48,572 bases of DNA from CALMZN01 sp964443785. Lineage in GTDB: Bacteria; Patescibacteriota; Patescibacteriia; UBA1558; GWA2-36-10. The stretch is taken from the NCBI GenBank assembly GCA_964443785.1, contig CAYUER010000004.1:1-48572 (forward strand), written 5' to 3'. Positions 14,501 through 21,621 of this stretch are shown here, piece by piece (position 1 is the first letter of the stretch; the number at the start of each line of letters is the position of its first letter). The position numbers and the translations under genes are program-made. Under the pieces are notes generated by a model, which ran no database searches, had not been told where the DNA came from, and saw only the letters and a program-made list of their open reading frames with translations.

Positions 14501-17476
14501 GACGGTAAATTGATTGAAGAAAACAGAGCGGTCATGACTAGGCAGGACTTTGATTTATTAAAGAGACCTCTAATTCTTGGTTTTTATAATTCTTGGTCAG
14601 ATGGTAATACTGATCGTGATGATTTTTATATTGATGATGCTTATATTGATGGTACTTGGGCTAGAGTTATGTTGTGCGATCAATCAACTTGGAATGATTC
14701 AGTCAACAGACATTGTGAAATACAATCACCGCAAAATACTTGGAGCAACACTTCAATCCAGATTGCCGTGAATACTGGCTCATTTACCGCTGGTCAGACA
14801 GCCTATATGTATGTAGTGGATAGTAATGGTAATGTAAACGCAAGTGGCTATCCAGTTGTTATTTCTGGTATTGCTACTGTCGATACTCAGGCTCCTACTA
14901 CGCCAAGTAGTCTAAACGCCTCAGTTTCAGGTACAACTATTTCATTATCTTGGACCGCCTCAACAGACAATGTTGGAGTTTCCCAATATTTGATTGAAAG
15001 ATCAACTTCAGCTTCTTCTGGTTTTTCTCAAATAGCTACCTCTAATACTACTTCTTATAGTAATAGTGGTTTAGCTAATAGCACAACTTATTATTATCGC
15101 ATCAGAGCTCAAGACGCAGCTGGTAATAATTCCGGTTATTCTAGTACGGCTAATGCTACTACGGGAGTAGCTCCAGCAAGTAGCGGTAATTTGATTCAAA
15201 ATAGTTGGGATTTTTCTAGTTCATCTTGGGATGCTGACGCTATTGGCACAAATCCTTGGTCACCCATTACTAACTTTACTTTTACCAGTGGTCAGAGTGA
15301 TCCATTTGGTACGAACAAAGCTTTTAGGATCGCTATTCCAGGTGCTCGTGGTTGGCAACAGCGCGACTCTATGCCAGATTTGAATTTAAACTATGATGCG
15401 GTGACCGCTTCTGTTTATGTCAAATATGGTAGTGCTGCTAATTTTATCTTTGGCATCACTCAGACGGATGTCTCTTATACAGTAGGAGAGTTTGAACAGA
15501 CATTTAATTTTGATGCCAATGGTGTGCCGACTTGGTCTAGTAGCAATACTCATCCGCAAGATGGGCATACTGTCACTAATGTTGGCAATGGTTGGTATAG
15601 ACTCTCAGTCACCTACAATTTAGCTAGCAGAGGTATCAAAAATCATCCTTTCTCAGCTAGGGTGACTCCGGCTGGTCAATATTCTGGTGGCGCTTATGCT
15701 TATATTACTGGTTTTCAATTAGAATCAGGTACTGTAGCTACTGCCTATGTTGAGAAGCCAAGTGGCTCTGGTGATACTCAAGCGCCAAGTGCACCGGCTA
15801 ATCTTTCAGTCTCAGTTTCTGGCACACAGGCAACTTTATCTTGGAGTGCTGCTAGTGATAATACAGCAGTGACTGGCTACCAAATATTAAGATCTACTAC
15901 TAATGGTGGTGCTTATACGCAAGTAAATACTGCAAACACCACGTCATATACTCATACTGGTTTGACGGCTGGTACTTATTACTATGTAGTGAAAGCTTAT
16001 GATGCAGCTGGAAACTATTCAGCTAACTCTAATCAAGTGATAGTGACTATTGCCAGTCAAGCTGATACACAAGCACCCACGGCGCCTAGTAATTTGACCG
16101 CCACTGCTTCTGGTAATCAAATATCTTTGAACTGGACTGCTTCAACCGACAACGTTGGTGTCTCTCAATATCTGATTGAGAGTTCTATTGGCGGTGGTAG
16201 TTATTCTCAAGTTGCTACCTCTAATTATACCTCTTATACCATGATGAGTTTAGCTGACAATACCGCCTATTCTTGTCGAGTCAGAGCTCAAGATGCAGCC
16301 GGTAATATGTCTCTCTATTCTAGTGTAGCTAATGCTACGACTGGCACTGGATCAAGCTCCGGTAGTGTCAGTATTTCTGGAGTCAATGATAATACTATTT
16401 CTAATAATCAATCTATTACTATTTCTGGCAGTGGTTTTGGTACAAAAATTGCAGTTGGTGGCATAGTTGGTCCCCCAGTACTTTGGGATAATTTTGAAGA
16501 TGGTACCAACGGACAATTAGTGCAAGCTACGGCCGCTAAATGGGATAGAGTGCGTAGTGATAATTTGAGTGGTCCTAGATATTATTCTGGCGCTATAGAT
16601 GGCTCTATGGGCGTGAGAACTGGATCGGGCATATACAATGGTGTGACAGCCGGCACAACTAGAACATTAATAGAAGATGATGAATTCCGCAGCTTGTATT
16701 TAGATTATTATATTAAGGCTTATAAAGGTGCCGGTTTATTACAAAGATCAAATAAACAAGTGATGATTTGGAGCGCCAATGTCGGCGTGAGTGAAGATGG
16801 CCCCAATACAGCATTTTGGCAAATAACGCAAGGTAGTGGAGAACCACCATTTGCGTTTTCTGAATATTCTTGCGCCAATGATCCTTTTTCTATAGTTTAT
16901 GGCAACGGTTGGGGAATAGATGAATTTACGACCGCTCGTCATGTTCAAATCGAATATCGCCGGCCTTCAGTTGCTGGTGTTAATAATGGGTATTTACGCA
17001 TGTGGTATGATGGTGTCTTAGTATCCGAGGATTCTTCTTTTGGCAGCTATTCTTGTAACCCAGATACAAATTATTTAGATAATTTATACATAGGCCATTA
17101 TCAAGACATAGATTCAGCTATCGAACCAATTTATAAGTGGATTAGTTGTCCCGGTGATTCTCGTTGTGATCAGTGTCCAGCTGGCGCTAGTGGTTGCTCT
17201 GTTAATAATGAAAATTGGCTACCTGCTCGTCAAGATGAATTTTTTTACGACAATATTTATATTGACAAATCCATTGCTAGAGTAGAAATTGGCAATGCCT
17301 CCACCTATGGCGCTTCTACTAGACGAGAAATACAAGTACCAATGTCGTGGAATAACGGATCTATCCAATTTACTGTTAATAAAGGAGGACTGAGCAGTGG
17401 CCAGACTGCCTATATATATGTTTTAGATAGCAATGGCAATGTTAATGCCAATGGTTATCCTGTAACTATAAATTAA
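11591..17476 (+). CDS. Giant secreted multidomain surface protein (8 FN3, lectin-like and TIG-like modules)
   Basis: 1961 residues. Signal peptide about 1-30 (hydrophobic FLSFLTFLLLSI, cleavage near SSQAA). Two copies of a GYILLQVE..G.AWY..P..KR.Y domain (about 36-92 and 157-212) flank a calcium-type DTDSDG/DTDNDG segment (98-135). A low-complexity linker with a run of ten glycines follows (214-262). FN3 domains lie at about 268-360, 362-456, 464-556, 562-655, 657-750, 1098-1191, 1395-1487 and 1492-1586. Between them sit a concanavalin-lectin-like module (about 785-1025), a jelly-roll/CBM-like module (about 1198-1388) and a second lectin-like module (about 1631-1900). Both lectin-like modules are embedded in TIG-like halves and end in nearly the same DSNGNVNA.GYPV tail. 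No membrane anchor or LPXTG is seen. Likely an adhesin or glycan-binding surface fibre; binding partner unknown. Confidence 0.85.
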   Translation: MSNKIIQSKKLWFLSFLTFLLLSINSSQAATSLGSRLSGYILLQVESLGEAWYIIPKEQKRVYLQNGSVAYQAMRELSLGITNSNLAKIPVGIEPRFNDVDTDSDGLSDNLEKGLDTDPNKADTDNDGFSDGNEIKNNYSPLGPNKLSYDNTLVNRLKGYILLQVEKQGQAWYLNPKDGKRYYMQDGEAAYNIMRFLSLGITNNNLKLIPISDRKFTSTNNGNSSSANQGNNNNNNSTSTPPTTPPGNGNGGGGGGGGGGSNPPSADTQVPTTPTNLLSSISGTQVSLSWTASSDNVGVSGYQILRSTTNGSGYAQIATSNTNSYTNTGLSIGTTYYYVVKAYDAAGNISANSSQAQATPADTVAPTVPSNLVASASGSQISLSWTAATDNVGVVQYLIERSATSAISGFTEIATSTTSVYVNTRLAVNSTFYYRVRAQDAAGNISVYSSVASATTDNSIVVPDTQAPTVPSSLSAAASGTQVSLSWTASSDNVGVSGYQILRSTTNGSGYAQIATSNTNSYTNTGLSIGTTYYYVVKAYDAAGNISANSSQAQATVPVPVDTQAPTAPTTLTAVAASREVALSWGAASDNTAVTGYQILRSTTNGSGYGLVSTSNTTVYVDINLTNGTTYYYVVKAYDAANNISANSNQAQATPVDSVAPSVPSNLTATVSGTQVSLSWVASTDNVAVSQYLIERSSSNTSSFTQIATSNTTSYTNIGLTNNNIYYYRVRAQDSSSNYSGYSNTASATVGTVVTSNPSITAVSGSISYGQTATITGTNFGSKSQVSPLVYDTMESGSFSPNWGSTNQLIVGSNSANKRHSNSNYYGTQNFQGNLRTYPNVPPDGSGYGANGYFTGSNSQLSDTWYGRYWFKLDNNFDFGTTGEPQGDGNLANIKIFRLWNPGNVDENFVAATQGYNGGNIIYTTEQTLETTHYMPSNTSAWTKNVWHVFDFEFKEGSLNASNGIFRMWFDGKLIEENRAVMTRQDFDLLKRPLILGFYNSWSDGNTDRDDFYIDDAYIDGTWARVMLCDQSTWNDSVNRHCEIQSPQNTWSNTSIQIAVNTGSFTAGQTAYMYVVDSNGNVNASGYPVVISGIATVDTQAPTTPSSLNASVSGTTISLSWTASTDNVGVSQYLIERSTSASSGFSQIATSNTTSYSNSGLANSTTYYYRIRAQDAAGNNSGYSSTANATTGVAPASSGNLIQNSWDFSSSSWDADAIGTNPWSPITNFTFTSGQSDPFGTNKAFRIAIPGARGWQQRDSMPDLNLNYDAVTASVYVKYGSAANFIFGITQTDVSYTVGEFEQTFNFDANGVPTWSSSNTHPQDGHTVTNVGNGWYRLSVTYNLASRGIKNHPFSARVTPAGQYSGGAYAYITGFQLESGTVATAYVEKPSGSGDTQAPSAPANLSVSVSGTQATLSWSAASDNTAVTGYQILRSTTNGGAYTQVNTANTTSYTHTGLTAGTYYYVVKAYDAAGNYSANSNQVIVTIASQADTQAPTAPSNLTATASGNQISLNWTASTDNVGVSQYLIESSIGGGSYSQVATSNYTSYTMMSLADNTAYSCRVRAQDAAGNMSLYSSVANATTGTGSSSGSVSISGVNDNTISNNQSITISGSGFGTKIAVGGIVGPPVLWDNFEDGTNGQLVQATAAKWDRVRSDNLSGPRYYSGAIDGSMGVRTGSGIYNGVTAGTTRTLIEDDEFRSLYLDYYIKAYKGAGLLQRSNKQVMIWSANVGVSEDGPNTAFWQITQGSGEPPFAFSEYSCANDPFSIVYGNGWGIDEFTTARHVQIEYRRPSVAGVNNGYLRMWYDGVLVSEDSSFGSYSCNPDTNYLDNLYIGHYQDIDSAIEPIYKWISCPGDSRCDQCPAGASGCSVNNENWLPARQDEFFYDNIYIDKSIARVEIGNASTYGASTRREIQVPMSWNNGSIQFTVNKGGLSSGQTAYIYVLDSNGNVNANGYPVTIN
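12443..12666 (+). repeat. 224-bp FN3 repeat, copy 1
   Basis: Identical, as far as I can read, to 13034-13257 (offset 591 bases, 197 codons). It covers most of FN3 domain 1. The other FN3 domains of the gene are clearly diverged, so this pair is a recent duplication or gene-conversion product. Confidence 0.85.
13034..13257 (+). repeat. 224-bp FN3 repeat, copy 2
   Basis: Second copy of the repeat at 12443-12666, covering most of FN3 domain 3. Flanking bases differ on both sides. Confidence 0.85.
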
Positions 17477-17493
17477 CTATTTTGCAATTTAAC

Positions 17494-17523
17494 AAAAAAC
17501 ATCCTAATTTAGGGTGTTTTTTG
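17494..17523 (+). terminator. Intrinsic terminator after the first giant surface gene
   Basis: ACATCCTA (17499-17506), 3-base loop, TAGGGTGT (17510-17517; one G-T pair), then a run of T. It lies 22 bases past the stop codon and overlaps the upstream edge of the next promoter. Confidence 0.75.
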
Positions 17524-17524
17524 A

Positions 17525-17553
17525 TTGACTTTTGGAAAAATTTGTGCTATAAT
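17525..17553 (+). promoter_or_regulatory. Strong promoter of the second surface gene
   Basis: TTGACT (17525-17530), 17 bases, TATAAT (17548-17553), with an extended -10 TGC. One of the best promoters in the window. It is followed by a terminator-like hairpin before the start codon. Confidence 0.85.
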
Positions 17554-17571
17554 AACATATGTAAGTTTATA

Positions 17572-17614
17572 TTGGCTACGGCCCCTTGTAGGGCTATGGC
17601 CAATTTTTTATTTT
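17572..17614 (+). promoter_or_regulatory. Terminator-like leader hairpin (possible attenuator)
   Basis: TTGGC...GCCAA outer stem (17572-17576 / 17599-17603) and GCCC/GGGC inner stem are joined by weakly paired bases. TTTTTTATTTT (17604-17614) follows directly. The element lies between the promoter and the ATG at 17623, so a transcript would meet a rho-independent terminator about 50 bases from its start. It could attenuate the gene or end a short RNA. Confidence 0.6.
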
Positions 17615-17622
17615 AAAAAACT

Positions 17623-20600
17623 ATGAATCGTCGTTTGCTTGTCACTACACTATTATTATCTGGTCTTATTTTGACCTATTTTAATATTGCTGGCGCCGCC
17701 CCCTTGGCCGATAGGCTCAAGGGCTATATTTTATTACAAGTACAGAGCCGGGGAGAGGCTTGGTATGTCATTCCCAGCGAATCAAAGAGAACTTACTTAG
17801 CTAATGGCCAGGTGGCATATAGCATCATGTCCAAATTGGGACTAGGTATTACTAATGCTAATTTACAAAAAATTCCAGTCGGCATTGATTCTCGGATAGT
17901 GGATATTGACAGCGATGGCGATGGCTTGGGCGACAAACTTGAAGAGGGCTTAAAGACTAATCCCAATCACACCGATAGCGATGGTGATGGTTATGACGAT
18001 TTTGATGAGGTCACTCATGATTATAGTCCCTTGGGTAAGGCAAAAAATGTTTATGACCAAGCTTTGGTCAATCGTTTGAAAGGAAAAATTTTGTTGCAAG
18101 TAGAGGAGAAGGGGCAGGCTTGGTATGTGCACCCAGTCAATGGCCGCCGTTATTACATGAAAGATGGTCCATCAGCTTATGAGATTATGCGTTTCTTATC
18201 TTTGGGTATTACTAACGCTGATTTGTCCCAAATTGCTATCTCTAGTTTTAGTGCGGGCTTGCCAAATACAGTATCTGGTGATACTCAGGCACCCACTGCA
18301 CCTAGTAATTTAACAGCCACAGCTAGCTCTACGCAGATTACTTTGAATTGGTCAGCGGCGACTGATAATATTGCCGTCACTCAATATCGGATTGAGCGCT
18401 CAACTAGCGCGAATTCCGGCTTTAATTTTTTAGCTACAGTAAATATCAGAAATTATATTAATACAGGGTTAGCGGCCAATACTACTTATTATTATCGTGT
18501 CCAAGCTGTGGATGCGGCTGGTAATATATCTGGCTATTCTAATGTAGCTAGTAGCCGGACTGCTCAGGCCGTTGTCGATACCCAGGCACCGACTGTGCCT
18601 AGCAATTTGATAGCCACAGCGACCTCTACTCAAATTAGCTTAACTTGGGTAGCAGCGACTGATAACATTGCTGTGGTCAAGTATGAGATTGAGCGATCCA
18701 CCTCAGCTAGCAGTGGTTTTGCTAATATTGTCAGTGTGACTAGTAATTCTTATATTAACACTGGTTTGAGCGCGAGTACTAGATATTATTATCGAGTGCG
18801 AGCACTAGATGCGGCCGGTAATGCTTCTAGCTACTCTAGTATTGTCAATGCTACTACGGGAGCTCAATCAACAACACCACCGCCACCAGCTAGCGACACT
18901 CAGGCGCCGACTGCACCTAGCAATTTGACAGCGAGTTCTACAGCTACTCAGGTTGTTTTGAGTTGGTCAGCTTCTAGTGACAATATAGCAGTGACTGCCT
19001 ATCGTGTTTTACGTTCCAGCACAAATGGTAGCGCCTATGTCCAGATAGCAAGCTTGGGCTCTAGTGTTTATAATTATACCGATAATAATTTATCAGCTGG
19101 TACTTATTATTATGTCGTGGTGGCAGTTGATGCAGCGGCCAATGTTTCGGCCAACTCTAATCAAGCTCAAGTAAATGTCATTGGCGAAATTGCTCCTGAG
19201 CAATATGTAAATATTGAGCAACCATATAGTGATAAAATAGTTGTGGCTAGTATTGAGGCTCCAGAAAATACGAATTATTCTTGGTATAAAAACAACACTC
19301 TGCTTGAGAGTGGTTCCTCTGCTACTACTTTTTTAGCTCATTTTGATGGGGATTTGCTTAATAACAATGAAAATCCATTGCTACAGAGTGGCATCAGCTA
19401 CGCTAGCGGTAAGTTTGGTCAAGGCATGAGGGGTAAGGCGCAATATCCGGTAGCCAATAATTTAAATTTTGACGAAGGAACAATAGAATTTTGGTTGACT
19501 CTAGACCAGCCTTTAAGTAGCGGTGTGTATAATACCGATCCTTATGTTTTTAACTACATTAATAGTAGTAATTATCAGAAGATAATGATGAACATAAAGG
19601 CTGATATCGGTGCCCTAGTTTTTACAGTACACAGTGGTAGCGCTGATGTTGACTGGAGTGAAGCCGTGCAGATAAATACTCTATACAATGACACTCCGGC
19701 CAATCAAGCATTTTTCGTGTCTATGACTTATTCCAAGTCTACCAATAAATCCAGCCTATATTTAAATGGTTTTAAAATAGCTCAAGATGACTTTTCTGGC
19801 TTTAATTTTGATCCAGCCAATAGTAATTTGATCATTGGCAATAACTATGCAGTCATTGATGAATTTAGGATACTGAATAAATCTTTGTCAGCAGAACAAA
19901 TTATGCATGATTATACTCGTGGCAAAGCATTTGAGTCGAATGAAGTGTATTATGCTGGCACCAAAAATAATAATGATAATTTGCAATTAAGTATTAATTT
20001 GGCGGGTGCTAATTATACAGCTAACGCCTTGGTAAAAAATCCAAAGATTACAAATATATCACCAGATGCTTATGTCTTGTCAAATCGTAGTAGCATCAAT
20101 TTGAGTTTTAATTCTGTTAGCTCGGCTACTTGTCGTTATGGTAAACAGGCGGATAATTTTAGTGATTTACCATATGCAGTGAGTGGCAGTGGTACTAGCC
20201 ATAGTATTAGCTATGTGGTGGGCAGCACAGTATCTTCCCATGATTTTTATATCAAATGTCAATCCGACTCAGATGGAGATGACTATGCTTTTTATAGGCG
20301 CCTGAGAGTTTTGCCAAGCTTAGATAACAACTGGCCAAAAATGGGCGCTATTATTTGGGGTAATAATATTAGCAGTAGTGAGGTGACCACTTTAGCTAAG
20401 TATGATTTATTGAGTTTAGCCAAAGATAACATCTCTCGATCTAGCCTGTTAAATCAGATAAAATCGATCAATGAAAAATTGATATTACTACCCTATGTCA
20501 ATGCTCCTGATAATAATATCAGCTATGGCATCAGTAGCTTTGCGCACTATGATTTTTACGAAAAATTATCTGATAGCTGGAGATTAAGAAATAAAGATGG

Positions 20601-21561
20601 TCAATATATCACCAATTTATATTTCCCCAATGTCATGAATTATAATTTGTTGACTAGCGTGCCTTGGGCAGAGACCTTGTCTCAGCATATAGAGGATACA
20701 ATTATCAGTCGTGGTGATTGGGATGGAGTTTGGTATGATGTAGTAGATACAAATTTTTGGTGGATTTATGATTATCAACTAAATCGTTTTACTCAATATC
20801 CAGACTTTGATTTAGACGGAGTCAATGAGGATTTGAACAATACAGCTGATTATAATAAAGCTAGAAATATTTGGGCTGATGGCTTAGCTCAAATCATGAC
20901 CCTAACCAGACAAGCAATGGGTCCGGATTCTATCATCATTGGTAATAATGGCGACATCAATCCGCAGCTATATAATGGTAAAATGTGGGAGCGTTTTTTA
21001 TACTATCATGACACCACTTTTTCTAATAATTTATCAGCTTATTTGAGCATCAATAATAGTAATAGTTTTGCTTATTGGAATAGCAATACAGCCTCCCCTC
21101 ATTTTAATTGGAACTTATTTGAAATGAATACTTTCACCAATTATCAGAGACATCGTTTGGGCTTGGCTGCCAGCTTGCTTGGTGGAGTGTATTACAACCC
21201 ATCGAATCGCAATAATTATAGACAGCTTTATTGGTACGATGAATTTTGGGTGGATTGGAGCACCGGTGAAACTAGTAATACTGCTAGCAATGGCAGAGGT
21301 TATTTGGGTCAGCCAGTTAGCGAAGCTTATTCAATCGGCACTGATCTCTGGCGTCGTGATTTTCAGCACGGCATCGTGGTAGTCAATAGCAGCGCCAGTT
21401 TAGCCAATATTAATTTGGGCGACACATTTAGACATATCAAGGGTTCGCAAGATGCCATTGCTAATTCTGGCCAATCAGTTTCAGAGCTGGCTCTACCAGC
21501 CTATGATGCTAGGATATTATTGACCACCAAGACCAATGATCCTCTGATAAGTGTTCACTAA
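17623..21561 (+). CDS. Secreted FN3 / LamG-like protein with C-terminal glycoside-hydrolase-like domain
   Basis: 1312 residues, paralogous to the preceding gene over the N-terminus. Signal peptide 1-25 (cleavage near IAGAA). Two GYILLQV...AWY..P domains (about 31-86 and 151-206) flank a DSDGDG calcium-type segment (94-130). Three FN3 domains follow (about 219-314, 319-413, 425-520), then a LamG/concanavalin-like domain (about 568-763, ending IDEFRILNKSLSAEQI) and a linker domain (about 803-897). The C-terminus (about 905-1305) looks like a TIM-barrel glycoside hydrolase of the putative GHL15/GH114-like type: KLILLPYVNA, the acidic cluster GDWDGVWYDVVD (1031-1042), and a closing beta domain with IVVVNSSA and LALPAYDARILL. 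The family assignment is tentative. Expected to act outside the cell on polysaccharide. It has its own promoter and leader hairpin. Confidence 0.82.
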   Translation: MNRRLLVTTLLLSGLILTYFNIAGAAPLADRLKGYILLQVQSRGEAWYVIPSESKRTYLANGQVAYSIMSKLGLGITNANLQKIPVGIDSRIVDIDSDGDGLGDKLEEGLKTNPNHTDSDGDGYDDFDEVTHDYSPLGKAKNVYDQALVNRLKGKILLQVEEKGQAWYVHPVNGRRYYMKDGPSAYEIMRFLSLGITNADLSQIAISSFSAGLPNTVSGDTQAPTAPSNLTATASSTQITLNWSAATDNIAVTQYRIERSTSANSGFNFLATVNIRNYINTGLAANTTYYYRVQAVDAAGNISGYSNVASSRTAQAVVDTQAPTVPSNLIATATSTQISLTWVAATDNIAVVKYEIERSTSASSGFANIVSVTSNSYINTGLSASTRYYYRVRALDAAGNASSYSSIVNATTGAQSTTPPPPASDTQAPTAPSNLTASSTATQVVLSWSASSDNIAVTAYRVLRSSTNGSAYVQIASLGSSVYNYTDNNLSAGTYYYVVVAVDAAANVSANSNQAQVNVIGEIAPEQYVNIEQPYSDKIVVASIEAPENTNYSWYKNNTLLESGSSATTFLAHFDGDLLNNNENPLLQSGISYASGKFGQGMRGKAQYPVANNLNFDEGTIEFWLTLDQPLSSGVYNTDPYVFNYINSSNYQKIMMNIKADIGALVFTVHSGSADVDWSEAVQINTLYNDTPANQAFFVSMTYSKSTNKSSLYLNGFKIAQDDFSGFNFDPANSNLIIGNNYAVIDEFRILNKSLSAEQIMHDYTRGKAFESNEVYYAGTKNNNDNLQLSINLAGANYTANALVKNPKITNISPDAYVLSNRSSINLSFNSVSSATCRYGKQADNFSDLPYAVSGSGTSHSISYVVGSTVSSHDFYIKCQSDSDGDDYAFYRRLRVLPSLDNNWPKMGAIIWGNNISSSEVTTLAKYDLLSLAKDNISRSSLLNQIKSINEKLILLPYVNAPDNNISYGISSFAHYDFYEKLSDSWRLRNKDGQYITNLYFPNVMNYNLLTSVPWAETLSQHIEDTIISRGDWDGVWYDVVDTNFWWIYDYQLNRFTQYPDFDLDGVNEDLNNTADYNKARNIWADGLAQIMTLTRQAMGPDSIIIGNNGDINPQLYNGKMWERFLYYHDTTFSNNLSAYLSINNSNSFAYWNSNTASPHFNWNLFEMNTFTNYQRHRLGLAASLLGGVYYNPSNRNNYRQLYWYDEFWVDWSTGETSNTASNGRGYLGQPVSEAYSIGTDLWRRDFQHGIVVVNSSASLANINLGDTFRHIKGSQDAIANSGQSVSELALPAYDARILLTTKTNDPLISVH

Positions 21562-21572
21562 TTTATTAAATT

Positions 21573-21608
21573 AAAACACCCAGCCCTTCGCGAAGGGCTG
21601 GGTGTTTT
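21573..21608. terminator. Bidirectional terminator between the second surface gene and hppA
   Basis: A perfect 36-base palindrome: AAAACACCCAGCCCTTCG (21573-21590) and its complement (21591-21608), flanked by T on the plus side and A on the other. It serves both convergent genes. Confidence 0.9.
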
Positions 21609-21621
21609 TTGTATGGTATTT

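Noticed and set aside
12264..17476. FN3 repeats considered as a CRISPR-like or tandem DNA repeat array
   Set aside because: The repeats are in-frame protein domains of about 95 residues with diverged DNA sequence, not short identical repeats with spacers.
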